64,000 nt of DNA. It comes from JAMXLO01 sp963791495 (GTDB taxonomy: Bacteria; Pseudomonadota; Alphaproteobacteria; Acetobacterales; Acetobacteraceae). Under the pieces are notes generated by a model. It was not told the origin of the DNA, ran no database searches, and saw only the letters and a program-made list of their open reading frames with translations. The stretch is taken from contig CAWBST010000014.1 in assembly GCA_963791495.1 (NCBI GenBank), positions 1 to 64,000 on the forward strand, given 5' to 3'. Positions 33,515-43,033 of the stretch are shown here, piece by piece. Positions within the stretch are counted from its first letter, which is position 1, and the number at the start of each line of letters is the position of its first letter. Position numbers and translations under genes: made by a program.

Positions 33515-36465
33515 ACCTGTTCACAATCCCGCCTGGCGTCCCGTTCCTCGATGCGCTGGCAGCCGAGTGGCTGGAGCGCGCCGGCGGCGATCCGCTCGCT
33601 GTCTCACGCGGGCTGATCCTGCTGCCGACACGACGCGCGGCCCGGGCGCTGGCCGAGGCGTTCCTGCGCGCGTCGGGCGGGCGGCCCCTGCTGCTGCCGC
33701 GGATCACCGCGCTCGGCGCACTGGATGAGGCACCGCTGACTCTGGCAGGTGCGCTCGACCTGCCGCCGGCGGTGGAGCCGGCGCAGCGCCTGGCGGCGCT
33801 GAGTCTGATGATCCTGAAGATGAACGGTGCGAACGGCGCGCCGCGCACCGCGGATCGTGCCTGGCCGCTCGCCGCCGAACTCGCCGCACTGATGGACGAG
33901 GCGGAGCGGGCGGAGGTCGACCTGGCGAGCAGGCTGCCGGAGGCCGCCGATCCCGCCTACGCCGCTCACTGGGCCCAGACGCTGGAGTTCCTGCACATCG
34001 TCACGCGGAACTGGCCGGACTGGCTGGCCGAGCAGGGCCTGATGAACCCGGCGGCCCGATTGGTGGCGCTGCTGGACGCCCAGATCGACGCGTGGGATGC
34101 GGTTCCGCCAACGGAGCGGGTGGTCGCTGCGGGAACGACGGGCGGCATTCCGGCGGTGGCGCGGCTGCTGCGGGTGGTTGCGCGATTGCCGAATGGCGCT
34201 GTCGTGCTGCCTGGCCTGGACACGGAGATGTCAGAGCACGGCTGGGAGGAGCTGGACGACGCCCATCCGCAGGCTGGGTTGGCTAGGCTTCTGGACGGGC
34301 TGGGCGCCACGCGGGACGACGTTCGTCCCTGGCCTGCAAAGAGCGCCGACGCGGGGATCGGGGCACGCGGTCCGACTCTGTCGCGTGCGCTGCTGCCTGC
34401 CGCGGCCTTGGTGGAGTGGCAGAAAGCGGGCCCAGCGGCGATCGATGGCCTGATGCTCTTGGCGCCGGCCGATCAGCAGGAGGAAGCCGCCGCCATTGCC
34501 ATGGTGCTGCGCGAGGCTATCGAGACACCGGGGGCCACGGCGGCGCTGGTGACTCCTGATCGCGACCTCGCAGGGCGCGTGGCCACCGACCTGCTCCGTT
34601 ACGGCATGGTGGCGGACGACAGTGCCGGCGAGGCACTGGCCGACTCGCCGCCCGCCGTCTTCCTGCGGCTGCTGACCCGCGCCGTGGCGGACGAACTGGC
34701 GCCCGTGGCACTGCTCGCGCTGCTGAAGCACCCCCTTGCGGCGGCCGGTCTGGCGCCGGCTGCCTGTCGAGCGGCGGCGCGCTCACTAGAAATTGCCTGC
34801 CTGCGGGGGCCGCGGCCGCGGCCGGGTGTGACGGGGCTGCGCCGCGGGCTCGACCGAGCGCGCGCGGAACCCGCCGCGAAAGCCCTGCTGGAGCGGCTGG
34901 AACGCTGTCTGGAACCTGCGCTGCGGATCGACAGCGCTGTCGAGGTGGCACCGGCCTTAGCGATGGGTGCGCTGATCGAGGCGGCCGAGCGCCTCGCGGC
35001 GACCGATGAGCTGCCGGGACCTTCGCGCCTCTGGGCCGGTGAGGAAGGTGAGGCGCTGGCAACCAGGCTCTCCGAGGTGCAGGCGGCACTGCCGCTGCTG
35101 CCGGACCAGCGGCGCGACGTGCTGCCCGGGCTGCTCGACGCAGTGCTGGAAGGCGCCGTGGTGCGCAGCCGCCGGGCGCTGCGCGGGCGGAGCGGCACCG
35201 AACATCCCCGCGTGTTCATCTGGGGGCTGCTCGAGTCACGGCTGCAGACCGCGGACGTGATGGTGCTGGGCGGCCTCGCCGAGGGCGTGTGGCCGCCGGC
35301 GAGCGATCCCGGGGCATGGCTGTCGCGGCCGATGCGCGCGACAGTCGGATTGCCGTCGCCGGAGGAGATCGTCGGCCAGTCGGCGCATGACTTCGTGTCC
35401 TGCGCCGCGGCTGCACGGACCGTCGTGCTGTCGTGCCCGCGGCGGCGGAACGGCGCGCCGGTGGTGCCGTCACGCTGGCTCACCCGGCTGGAGATGTTCC
35501 TGGCCGGACAGGGGACGGCTCTGCCACGGCATCCCGCCGCTGCCTGGGTGCGCGCTCTGGATCAGCCCGCGGACGGACCGCGTCCGGTACGGCCGCCTCG
35601 TCCATGCCCACCGGTCGCACTGCGGCCGCGCCGGCTGTCGGTGACAGAGATCGAAACCTGGCTGCGCGATCCCTACGCCATCCACGCGCGACACGTGCTG
35701 CGACTGACCAGCCTCAGGCCCCTCGACGAGGCGACGGATGCGGCGGATTACGGCAGCCTGGTGCACGCCGGCCTGCACCATTTCCTGGAGGCGCACGGCG
35801 CGCGGTGGCCAGCCGACGCGGCAGCGGAGCTGCGGCGGGCGATGGCGCGGGCGCTGGCGGAGGCCGACCTGCGCGAGGCTCTGGAGGCGTGGTGGGCGCC
35901 GCGGCTGGACCGGATCGCCGAATGGGTCGCGGGCATAGAGGCAGAGCGGCGAAGCCAGGCCCCCCTGGTGGCGCTGATCACCGAGGCGAGCGGAACGCTG
36001 GAGCTGGTGCGGCCCGGTGGGCTGTTCCGGCTCACCGGCCGCGCCGATCGGATCGAGCGGTGGCGTGAGGGAGGGCTGGCTATCCTGGACTACAAGACCG
36101 GCACGCCGCCGAGCCAGAAGGAGGTGGATGCGGGGCTGGCGCCGCAATTGCTGCTGGAGGCGGCGATGGCGGAGGCTGGCGCTTTCGGCGAGGAAGTCAG
36201 CGGTACAGCAGAGGAACTGACTTACTGGCATCTGACGGGCGGGTTCCACCCAGGTGAGCTGCGGGCGCTGTTCAAGGGAGATGCCGCGGCGATTGCGGTG
36301 GCGGTCGCAGCGGCGCGCGAGGCGCTGTGTTCGCTGATCGATGCTTATGACTCGCCGGGGCGGTGCTACCTGTCGCAGCCGCAGCCCGGATACGCACCGC
36401 GGTTCTCCGACTACGCCCAGCTCGCGAGGGTGGCGGAATGGGCGGCGGTGGGGGACGAGGGATGA
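33511..36465 (+). CDS. addB: Double-strand break repair protein AddB
   Basis: A nuclease subunit of about 984 residues of the AddAB helicase-nuclease, which processes double-strand breaks to Chi-like sites for RecA. The N-terminus 'NLFTIPPGVPFLDALAAEWL' and 'GLILLPTRRAARALAEAFLR' is the alphaproteobacterial AddB form; the C-terminal RecB-like nuclease motif is 'GLAILDYKTGTPPSQKEVDA'. No ATG fits: the natural start codon would be CTG at 33511, in a CTGA overlap with the murU stop and preceded by GGGGGAAA; an ATG at 33433 would overlap murU by 82 bp. It ends in an ATGA overlap with addA. Confidence 0.9.
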   Translation: MNLFTIPPGVPFLDALAAEWLERAGGDPLAVSRGLILLPTRRAARALAEAFLRASGGRPLLLPRITALGALDEAPLTLAGALDLPPAVEPAQRLAALSLMILKMNGANGAPRTADRAWPLAAELAALMDEAERAEVDLASRLPEAADPAYAAHWAQTLEFLHIVTRNWPDWLAEQGLMNPAARLVALLDAQIDAWDAVPPTERVVAAGTTGGIPAVARLLRVVARLPNGAVVLPGLDTEMSEHGWEELDDAHPQAGLARLLDGLGATRDDVRPWPAKSADAGIGARGPTLSRALLPAAALVEWQKAGPAAIDGLMLLAPADQQEEAAAIAMVLREAIETPGATAALVTPDRDLAGRVATDLLRYGMVADDSAGEALADSPPAVFLRLLTRAVADELAPVALLALLKHPLAAAGLAPAACRAAARSLEIACLRGPRPRPGVTGLRRGLDRARAEPAAKALLERLERCLEPALRIDSAVEVAPALAMGALIEAAERLAATDELPGPSRLWAGEEGEALATRLSEVQAALPLLPDQRRDVLPGLLDAVLEGAVVRSRRALRGRSGTEHPRVFIWGLLESRLQTADVMVLGGLAEGVWPPASDPGAWLSRPMRATVGLPSPEEIVGQSAHDFVSCAAAARTVVLSCPRRRNGAPVVPSRWLTRLEMFLAGQGTALPRHPAAAWVRALDQPADGPRPVRPPRPCPPVALRPRRLSVTEIETWLRDPYAIHARHVLRLTSLRPLDEATDAADYGSLVHAGLHHFLEAHGARWPADAAAELRRAMARALAEADLREALEAWWAPRLDRIAEWVAGIEAERRSQAPLVALITEASGTLELVRPGGLFRLTGRADRIERWREGGLAILDYKTGTPPSQKEVDAGLAPQLLLEAAMAEAGAFGEEVSGTAEELTYWHLTGGFHPGELRALFKGDAAAIAVAVAAAREALCSLIDAYDSPGRCYLSQPQPGYAPRFSDYAQLARVAEWAAVGDEG

Positions 36466-39400
36466 GGGGCGGCCCCCGCGACCGGGCCAACGCGGAACAG
36501 CACCTGGCGTCCGATCCGGCGGTGTCCGCCTTCGTTGGCGCATCCGCGGGTTCAGGCAAGACCAAGCTGCTGACCGATCGCCTGCTGCGCCTGATGCTGG
36601 CCGGCGCGGCGCCCGAGCGCATCCAGTGCCTCACCTTCACCAAGGCCGCAGCCACGGAGATGGCGGTCCGTCTCCAGAAGACCCTCGGCCGGTGGGTCAC
36701 GCTGGACGACACGGCGCTGGCGCGGGAACTGCAAGCGCTTGAAGTCACACCGTCGGACCAGACGCTGCGCGGCGCGCGCGCTCTGTTCGCTCGCGTGCTG
36801 GACCTGCCGGGCGGCATGCGCATCGGCACGATCCACGCATTCTGTCAGTCGCTGCTGCGGCGTTTCCCATTGGAGGCGTCGCTGTCGCCACATTTCAAGC
36901 TGGTGGATGACCTCGACGCCGAGGACGCGCTGACCGAGGCGCGCGAGGACATGCTGTCGCGTGCGAGCACGCCACGGATGCGCGCGGCGCTGGAGACGCT
37001 GGCGGGCCTGGCATCGGCGGATCAGTTCGGCCGGCACGTCGCGAAGCTGCAAGGCAGTCTGCCGCGGCTGCGGGAGGCACTCGCGCTTGGCGATGGCCTG
37101 GAAGACGCGCAGCGCCGCGCTCTCGGCGTCACCGCCGCCACGGAAGACGAGATCATCGCGCTTGCAGTGAACTGGCAGGAGGAACCCAAACTGCGCGAAG
37201 CGGCGCAGATCGTGCAGCAACTTGGCGCAACGAAATGCGCCGGTCGCGCGGAACGCATCCTCGGCTGGCTCAGCCTCGATGCCGCCGAGCGCGCGGAACA
37301 CTGGCCGCACTGGTGCGAGGAGTTCCTCACCAAGGAGGGCCTGCCGCGCGCGGTGAGCGGGTTCGCGTCGAAGGCGGTACTCGACGCGCATCCTGATCTG
37401 GCACGGCCTTTTCTCGATGAGTGCGACCGGGTCATCGCGGCCATCGATGCATGTGCATCACTGCGCGTCGCCGCCGTTTCCGCCGCGCTGCTGACGCTCG
37501 CCTCGCCGGTGCTGGACGCCTATGCCAGGCACAAGGAAACATCCGGGCTGCTGGACTACGACGACCTGATTGGCCGCACCTCCAGCCTGCTGGTGGATCC
37601 TGGGACGGCCTGGGTGCTGTACAAACTGGACGGCGGACTTGATCACCTGCTGCTGGACGAGGTGCAGGACACCGCACCTGAGCAGTGGCGCATCGCGCAT
37701 GCCCTCACCGAGGAGTTCTTCGCCGGCGAAGGCGCGCGCGACGCGCATCGCACCGTGTTCGCAGTCGGCGATCGCAAGCAGTCGATCTATTCGTTCCAGG
37801 GCGCCGACATCGACGCCTTCGACCAATCGCACCGGCTGTTGCGTCAGCGCGTGGCAGCGGCGGGCAAGCCTTGGCGGGACGCGCGGCTCGATGTGTCGTT
37901 CCGTTCCACCCGGCCGGTGCTGGAGCTGGTGGATCAGGTATTCGCCAATCCGACAGCGGCGGCCGGCGTGGTGGACGCGGACGACACGCTGACCCACTAC
38001 GCCGATCGTGCCGAGCATGCGGGCGTGGTCGAGCTGTGGCCGCTCGCACCAGTGCCGGATACGGCCGAGCCGCAGCCTTGGACCGTGCCGGATCAAAACC
38101 GCGGACTGACCTCGGCGCCGCAGCAACTGGCGGAGACCCTGGCGCGGTGGATCGCGGGCGAAGTAGGCGGCGGCGTGATGCTGGAGAGCAAGGGGCGCCC
38201 GCTTGCCCCCGGCGACGTGATGGTGCTCGTGAGACGCCGCAACGATTTTGGTCGGGCCCTGGTGCGCTCCCTGAAGTCGCTCGGCGTGCCCGTGGCGGGA
38301 CTGGACCGGCTGATGCTGACCGAGCAGCCGGCGGTGCAGGACCTGATGGCGCTCGCCGATGCGCTGCTGCTGCCGCAGGACGACCTGACCTTTGCCTGCC
38401 TGTTGACCAGCCCTCTCGGCGGACTTTCGGACGACAGCCTCGCGGATCTGGCGATCGCGCGCAGCGGTGCGCTGTGGGAGGCGCTGCGCACGCGGGCCCA
38501 CGAGCGGCCGGACTGGCAGGCGGCATGGACGCTCTTCGCGGCCTTGCTGGCTCGGGTCGATTACGTATCGCCGCACGCGCTTTTCGCCGAGGCGTTGGGG
38601 CCTCTCGGCGGGCGGGCGCGGCTCTTTGCACGCCTCGGTCCCGAGGCCGCCGAACCCGTAGATGAGCTGCTCAATTCCGCGCTCGCCTATAGCCGCATGC
38701 ATCCGCCGTCGCTGCAGGGTTTCCTGCACTGGCTACGCCGCTCTGGCGCGGAGGTGAAGCGCGAGACGGAAGGTGCCGGGAGCCTTGTGCGCGTGATGAC
38801 CGTGCACGGCGCCAAGGGATTGCAGGCGCCGCTGGTCATCCTGCCGGACACCACGTCGCTGCCGCCGGACGAGGGATCGATCCTGTGGGCGACCGATCCA
38901 GCGACAAGCCACTCGGTGCCGATCTGGTCGCCGCGGCGAGAGATACGCTGCGCCGCGGCTCAGCGCCTGCGCGATGCGGCGGCGCAGCGCCGGAAGGAGG
39001 AGCACAACCGACTGCTCTACGTGGCGCTGACCCGCGCGGAGGACCGTCTTCTGGTGTGCGGCTGGCAGACGCGGCGCGGGTTGGATGACGCGTGCTGGTA
39101 CCGGCTGGTCGAGCGCGGCTTCGACGCGCTGCCGGCGGAGCGGGCGACGTTCGATGCCTGGGACGGAGAACGGCGACGCTACGCCACGCCGCAGCTCGCG
39201 AAGCCGGAGACAGCTTTAGGCGAGGCCCCCGAGGCGCGGATCGATGAGCTGCCGCGCTGGGCCGGTGCAGCCCCCGATTGGCGGGCCACACCCCCGCGCG
39301 AAGAGCCGGGTCGGCCGGAACGGCTTGCGCCGAGTAGACCAGAAAACGTGGAACTGGGGCCCGTGCCTGCCGCCGCCACGCCGCTGGCGGCGCGCGAGGC

Positions 39401-39911
39401 CGCCGGCAACCGGTTTCACCGCGGTTCATTGCTGCACGCGCTGCTGCAGCACCTGCCCGAGTTGCCCGCGGAACGGCGCGCCGCGGCGGCACTCGCCTGG
39501 CTGGATCGTCCCGGCAACGGCCTCGCTCCCGGCGAGGCGGGGACACTGGCACGGGAGACGCTGGCTATCCTCGGCCATCCGGATCTCGCGTCATTATTCG
39601 GGCCCGGCAGCAGGGCCGAGGTGCCGCTGACCGGCTTGGCCGGAGGTCTCGTGGTGGGTGGGTTGGTCGATCGGTTGGCGGTACTGGACGATCGTGTGCT
39701 GGTCGCCGACTACAAGACCAACCGCCGGCCGCCGACGCGGGTCGAGGACACACCGGTGCTCTACCGGCGCCAGATGGCCGCTTATCGCGCCGTGCTGCGC
39801 GACATCTTCCCTGGCCGCGCCATCGTCTGCGCGCTGGTCTGGACCCAGACGGCGCAGGTTGTCATCCTGCCTGACGGGTTGCTTGATCTGCCGTCCACGG
39901 TCCCCACCTGA
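36462..39911 (+). CDS. addA: Double-strand break repair helicase AddA
   Basis: A 1149-residue UvrD-type helicase fused to a RecB-like nuclease. Walker A is 'GASAGSGKT' (26-34), motif Ia follows in 'LTFTKAAATEMAVRLQKTLG', and the DEXQ box is in 'LLLDEVQDTAPEQW'. The late helicase motif is 'VMTVHGAKGLQAPLVILPD' and the nuclease motif 'VLVADYKTNRRPPTRVEDT' lies near the C-terminus. The ATG overlaps the addB stop. The 3.45-kb frame is intact, which is useful evidence that indels are not uniform along the window. Confidence 0.95.
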   Translation: MRGGPRDRANAEQHLASDPAVSAFVGASAGSGKTKLLTDRLLRLMLAGAAPERIQCLTFTKAAATEMAVRLQKTLGRWVTLDDTALARELQALEVTPSDQTLRGARALFARVLDLPGGMRIGTIHAFCQSLLRRFPLEASLSPHFKLVDDLDAEDALTEAREDMLSRASTPRMRAALETLAGLASADQFGRHVAKLQGSLPRLREALALGDGLEDAQRRALGVTAATEDEIIALAVNWQEEPKLREAAQIVQQLGATKCAGRAERILGWLSLDAAERAEHWPHWCEEFLTKEGLPRAVSGFASKAVLDAHPDLARPFLDECDRVIAAIDACASLRVAAVSAALLTLASPVLDAYARHKETSGLLDYDDLIGRTSSLLVDPGTAWVLYKLDGGLDHLLLDEVQDTAPEQWRIAHALTEEFFAGEGARDAHRTVFAVGDRKQSIYSFQGADIDAFDQSHRLLRQRVAAAGKPWRDARLDVSFRSTRPVLELVDQVFANPTAAAGVVDADDTLTHYADRAEHAGVVELWPLAPVPDTAEPQPWTVPDQNRGLTSAPQQLAETLARWIAGEVGGGVMLESKGRPLAPGDVMVLVRRRNDFGRALVRSLKSLGVPVAGLDRLMLTEQPAVQDLMALADALLLPQDDLTFACLLTSPLGGLSDDSLADLAIARSGALWEALRTRAHERPDWQAAWTLFAALLARVDYVSPHALFAEALGPLGGRARLFARLGPEAAEPVDELLNSALAYSRMHPPSLQGFLHWLRRSGAEVKRETEGAGSLVRVMTVHGAKGLQAPLVILPDTTSLPPDEGSILWATDPATSHSVPIWSPRREIRCAAAQRLRDAAAQRRKEEHNRLLYVALTRAEDRLLVCGWQTRRGLDDACWYRLVERGFDALPAERATFDAWDGERRRYATPQLAKPETALGEAPEARIDELPRWAGAAPDWRATPPREEPGRPERLAPSRPENVELGPVPAAATPLAAREAAGNRFHRGSLLHALLQHLPELPAERRAAAALAWLDRPGNGLAPGEAGTLARETLAILGHPDLASLFGPGSRAEVPLTGLAGGLVVGGLVDRLAVLDDRVLVADYKTNRRPPTRVEDTPVLYRRQMAAYRAVLRDIFPGRAIVCALVWTQTAQVVILPDGLLDLPSTVPT

Positions 39912-39939
39912 AATGCCAACAGAACCAATCGAGGCCAAG

Positions 39940-40266
39940 ATGAGCGCGAATACCAAACCTGTGACCGACCAGACATTTTCCACAGATGTACTGAATGCTG
40001 ACGGACCGGTGCTGGTGGACTTCTGGGCGGAGTGGTGCGGCCCATGCAAGATGATCGGGCCGGCGCTGGAGGAACTCGCGGGCGAGTTCGCCGGCAAGCT
40101 GACGGTCGCCAAGGTGAACATCGACGACAACCCGGTGACGCCGAACAACTATGCGGTGCGCGGCATTCCGACGCTGATCCTGTTCAAGAACGGTCAGCCG
40201 GCAGCGACACAGGTGGGCGCGCTGCCGAAGAGCCGCCTGAAGGACTGGATCTCGGCGAACATCTGA
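39940..40266 (+). CDS. trxA: Thioredoxin 1
   Basis: A 108-residue thioredoxin with the active site 'FWAEWCGPCKMIGPAL' and 'YAVRGIPTLILFKNGQPAAT' (cis-Pro loop). The start is set at the ATG preceded by GAGG; an in-frame ATG nine codons upstream is possible. It follows addA by 28 bp (the addA-trxA order is common in Alphaproteobacteria). It reduces disulfides in ribonucleotide reductase and other cytoplasmic proteins. A strong hairpin follows 22 bp later. Confidence 0.95.
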   Translation: MSANTKPVTDQTFSTDVLNADGPVLVDFWAEWCGPCKMIGPALEELAGEFAGKLTVAKVNIDDNPVTPNNYAVRGIPTLILFKNGQPAATQVGALPKSRLKDWISANI

Positions 40267-40288
40267 CCGGCAATCTCCCTGTTCGACG

Positions 40289-40310
40289 GCAGCCCTCACC
40301 CGAGGGCTGC
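40289..40310. terminator. Convergent hairpin between trxA and the DLH gene
   Basis: GCAGCCCTC (40289-40297) and GAGGGCTGC (40302-40310) form a perfect 9-bp stem with a 4-base loop. It lies just after trxA and straddles the stop codon of the convergent dienelactone hydrolase gene, so it may terminate transcription from both sides. No U-run follows on either strand, so termination efficiency is uncertain. Confidence 0.6.
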
Positions 40311-40994
40311 GACCAACGCCTCCGCGCTGCGGCCGTTGGCGATCGCGGCGGCACGGCCATCCCAGTGCACGCCGCCAACGCGCGCGAAGGCGTGGTCGGC
40401 GTTGGGATACACATGGGCGGAAATCTGACGGTGGCCCTTCACCGCCTCGACCACCTTGGCGCGGCCTTCGGGCGGGAAGAACTCGTCCTTGTCGGCGATG
40501 TGGACGATCAGCGGCTTCGTCACCTTCGCGAGGTCGCCCAACAGGTTGTCGAGTCCGACGCCGTAGTAGGAGATGTTGGCATCCGCGTCGGATTGCTCGG
40601 CCATCATGAAGACGAGACGGCCGCCGAGGCAGTAGCCCATCGTGGCGACGCGGCCGTTGGCGCCAGGCAGTTTGCGCGCGGCGGCGACAGTGGCCTTGAG
40701 GTCTTCGATGCCCTTCGCCTGGTCGAAGCTGTTGAACAACTCGAAGGCCCGCTTCCACTCGGCTTCGGACTTGTCGGTGATGTCGATGCCGGGCTCGATC
40801 CGCCAGAACAGGTCGGGGCAGACAGCGATGAAATGCATATCGGCGACCCAGGCGGCGATGTCGCGCATGGCCTGGTTCACGCCGAAGATCTCCTGGATCA
40901 GCACGACGACGCCGGCCGGCCTGGTCTTTGGTTCGAGGAGATAGGCAGAAAAACTGCCCGAGCCATCGGTCGCCTGAATGGTGGTCGTTGCCAT
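40296..40994 (-). CDS. Dienelactone hydrolase family protein
   Basis: A 232-residue alpha/beta hydrolase of the DLH type. The nucleophile is C122 in 'VATMGYCLGGRLVF', the acid loop is in 'LIVHIADKDEFFPPEGR' and the His in 'VYPNADHAFARVGG'; E35 in 'LIQEIFGVN' is the residue that holds the Cys in DLH. It cleaves dienelactones or similar enol esters; the real substrate is unknown. Single gene on the minus strand, convergent with trxA and divergent from the M16 peptidase. Confidence 0.9.
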   Translation of the reverse strand: MATTTIQATDGSGSFSAYLLEPKTRPAGVVVLIQEIFGVNQAMRDIAAWVADMHFIAVCPDLFWRIEPGIDITDKSEAEWKRAFELFNSFDQAKGIEDLKATVAAARKLPGANGRVATMGYCLGGRLVFMMAEQSDADANISYYGVGLDNLLGDLAKVTKPLIVHIADKDEFFPPEGRAKVVEAVKGHRQISAHVYPNADHAFARVGGVHWDGRAAAIANGRSAEALVAALG

Positions 40995-41059
40995 GAATGC
41001 CCTCCCTCGTGTGAAGTGCGGGGAATGCCTAGATTACACGTGCTGCCCCATAGAGGAAT

Positions 41060-42334
41060 GTGCCCACAGTGACCGAAGCAATCCAGCTTACGCGCCTCCG
41101 CTCCGGCCTTACCGTCGTCACCGAACGGATGGAGCGGGTCGAGACCGTGTCTCTCGGTGCCTACGTCGCCACCGGCTCGCGCCACGAGCAGGAAAGTGAG
41201 AACGGCGTCTCGCACTTCCTCGAGCACATGGCCTTCAAGGGGACGGAACGCCGATCCGCCGCGGAGATCGCCGAGGAGATCGAAGCGGTCGGCGGCCACA
41301 TCAACGCCTACACCGCGCGCGAGCAGACGGCTTACTACGTGAAGGTGCTGAAGGAGGATACGGCGCTCGCCGCCGACATCATCGGCGACATCCTGACGCA
41401 TTCCACGTTCGAGCCGGAGGAACTAGAGCGCGAGCGCGGCGTGATCCTGCAGGAGATCGGCCAGGCGAACGACACGCCGGACGACATCATCTTCGATCAC
41501 TTCCAGGAGCACGCCTATCCCGCGCAGCCGCTCGGGCGGCCGGTGCTGGGCTCCGAGGAGGGCATCCGGTCGATGCCGCGCACCATGTTGACCGGCTACA
41601 TGCGCAGGCATTACGCCGCGCCCAATGCGGTGGTCGCGGCAGCCGGTGCGCTGACGCACCAACAGGTGCTTGACCTCGTGAACGTTCACTTCGCCGACCT
41701 GCCCATCGACCCGGTGCCGGCGATGCTGCCGGCGCAGTACGGCGGCGGCGAGTTCCGCGAGGCACGCGACCTGGACCAGGTGCACATCGTGCTGGGCTTC
41801 CCCTCGGTCGGCTACGGCGACCGCGACTACTACCCGGCGTTGCTGCTCTCCACGCTGCTTGGCGGCGGGATGTCGTCGCGGCTGTTCCAGGAGGTGCGCG
41901 AGAAGCGCGGGCTGGTCTACTCGATATACTCGTTCAGCGCGCCGTTCCTCGATGGCGGGCTGTTCGGCATCTATGCCGGCACCGGCGAAAGCGAGGCCGA
42001 GGAGCTGATGCCGATCACGCTGGAGGAGTTGCGCAAGGTGCAGCGCGAGGTCACCGAGGCGGAACTGGCACGGGCGCGGGCGCAGGTGAAGGCGTCGCTG
42101 TTGATGTCGCTGGAGAGCACCGGAAGCCGGTGCGAGCAGCTCGCCCGCCAGCTGCAGGTGTTCGGACGCGTGGTGCCGACCTCGGAGACGGTGGCCAAGA
42201 TCAATGCGGTGACCACGGACGATGTCTGCCGCGCAGCCACCCGCCTGTTCCGTGGCGCGCCGACGCTGGCCACGATGGGTCCGGCCGAGCGGGTGCCGGG
42301 GCTGGGGAAGATCGTGGAGAAGCTGGCTGCTTGA
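41060..42334 (+). CDS. M16-family zinc metalloprotease (mitochondrial processing peptidase-like)
   Basis: A 424-residue M16B peptidase. The inverted zinc site HxxEH is H52-F-L-E55-H56 in 'VSHFLEHMAFKGTERRSAAE', with the distal Glu E132 in 'ERERGVILQEIGQANDTPD'. The second half contains the family's R/Y pair region 'MSSRLFQEVREKRGLVYSIY'. It is the single-subunit bacterial relative of mitochondrial MPP beta. The start is GTG at 41060; the ATG one base earlier leads straight to a stop. Confidence 0.93.
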   Translation: MPTVTEAIQLTRLRSGLTVVTERMERVETVSLGAYVATGSRHEQESENGVSHFLEHMAFKGTERRSAAEIAEEIEAVGGHINAYTAREQTAYYVKVLKEDTALAADIIGDILTHSTFEPEELERERGVILQEIGQANDTPDDIIFDHFQEHAYPAQPLGRPVLGSEEGIRSMPRTMLTGYMRRHYAAPNAVVAAAGALTHQQVLDLVNVHFADLPIDPVPAMLPAQYGGGEFREARDLDQVHIVLGFPSVGYGDRDYYPALLLSTLLGGGMSSRLFQEVREKRGLVYSIYSFSAPFLDGGLFGIYAGTGESEAEELMPITLEELRKVQREVTEAELARARAQVKASLLMSLESTGSRCEQLARQLQVFGRVVPTSETVAKINAVTTDDVCRAATRLFRGAPTLATMGPAERVPGLGKIVEKLAA

Positions 42335-42383
42335 AATCTGGCCTTCATGGGCTAAGCTTAGCTAGTTCCCCTAAGAGGCTCTG

Positions 42384-42620
42384 ATGCCGACCTACAATGT
42401 CCATGCGGCCAAGAGTCAGCTGTCGCGTCTGCTGGACGCCGCGGTAGCAGGTGAGGACGTCGTCATTGCCAAGGCTGGGAAGCCAATCGTGCGGCTCGTC
42501 CCAGTCGAACAGAACAGGGAGCGGCGAAAGCTCGGCACTCTCGCCGGAAAGCTCCACGTGCCCGACGACTTCGATGATCCGTTGCCGGACGACATTCTCG
42601 CGGATTTCGAGGGGCGGTGA
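42384..42620 (+). CDS. Phd/YefM-type antitoxin
   Basis: A 78-residue antitoxin: 'MPTYNVHAAKSQLSRLLDAA' and 'GEDVVIAKAGKPIVRLVPVE' form the Phd/YefM DNA-binding fold, and the acidic C-terminus 'FDDPLPDDILADFEGR' is the toxin-masking tail. The stop overlaps the GTG of the PIN toxin gene (42617-42620), the standard antitoxin-toxin arrangement. Confidence 0.9.
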   Translation: MPTYNVHAAKSQLSRLLDAAVAGEDVVIAKAGKPIVRLVPVEQNRERRKLGTLAGKLHVPDDFDDPLPDDILADFEGR

Positions 42621-43007
42621 GCCGCTTACTGCTCGACACCCATCTGCTCATCTGGGCACTCGACGAACTGGATCGGCTGCCTGAGGCAATACGCGATCTA
42701 ATCGAGAATTCCAGCAATGAAATCGTGTTCAGCCCGGTCAGCATCTGGGAGATCGCCATCAAAGGCGCGCCTCGGCAGAACCGACTTCGCCGCGCAACCT
42801 GACGAGATAGCTGCAGCGGCGGTAGCGGTGGGATTCGTTGAACTCCCCTTGCACTGGCAGGCCGCGGCAGCCGTCGCCGATCTGCCGATGCACCATCGCG
42901 ACCCGTTTGACCGCGTTATCGTGGCCCAGGCCATGACCGAGCCGATCTACCTCTATACCGTTGATACCAAGCTGGCCTCGTATTCACCGTTGGTGCGGGT
43001 CATATGA
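42617..43007 (+). pseudogene. VapC-type PIN-domain toxin, frameshifted
   Basis: The N-terminus 'SRLLLDTHLLIWALDELDRL' has the first PIN aspartate, and 'NEIVFSPVSIWEIAIK' the conserved Glu. An extra G at about 42771 then shifts the frame; the rest continues as 'FAAQPDEIAAAAVAVGFVEL' and 'LPMHHRDPFDRVIVAQAM' with the third and fourth acidic residues. Repaired, it is a normal PIN RNase of about 129 residues. A broken toxin with an intact antitoxin is viable, so decay or sequence error are both possible. Confidence 0.85.
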
Positions 43008-43033
43008 GGCGAAGTTCAACCGGGACAGTATGC

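Noticed and set aside
35470..36543. A 357-codon minus-strand frame opposite addB
   Set aside because: Antisense of the AddB nuclease domain, with low-complexity Arg/Gln-rich composition and no family features.
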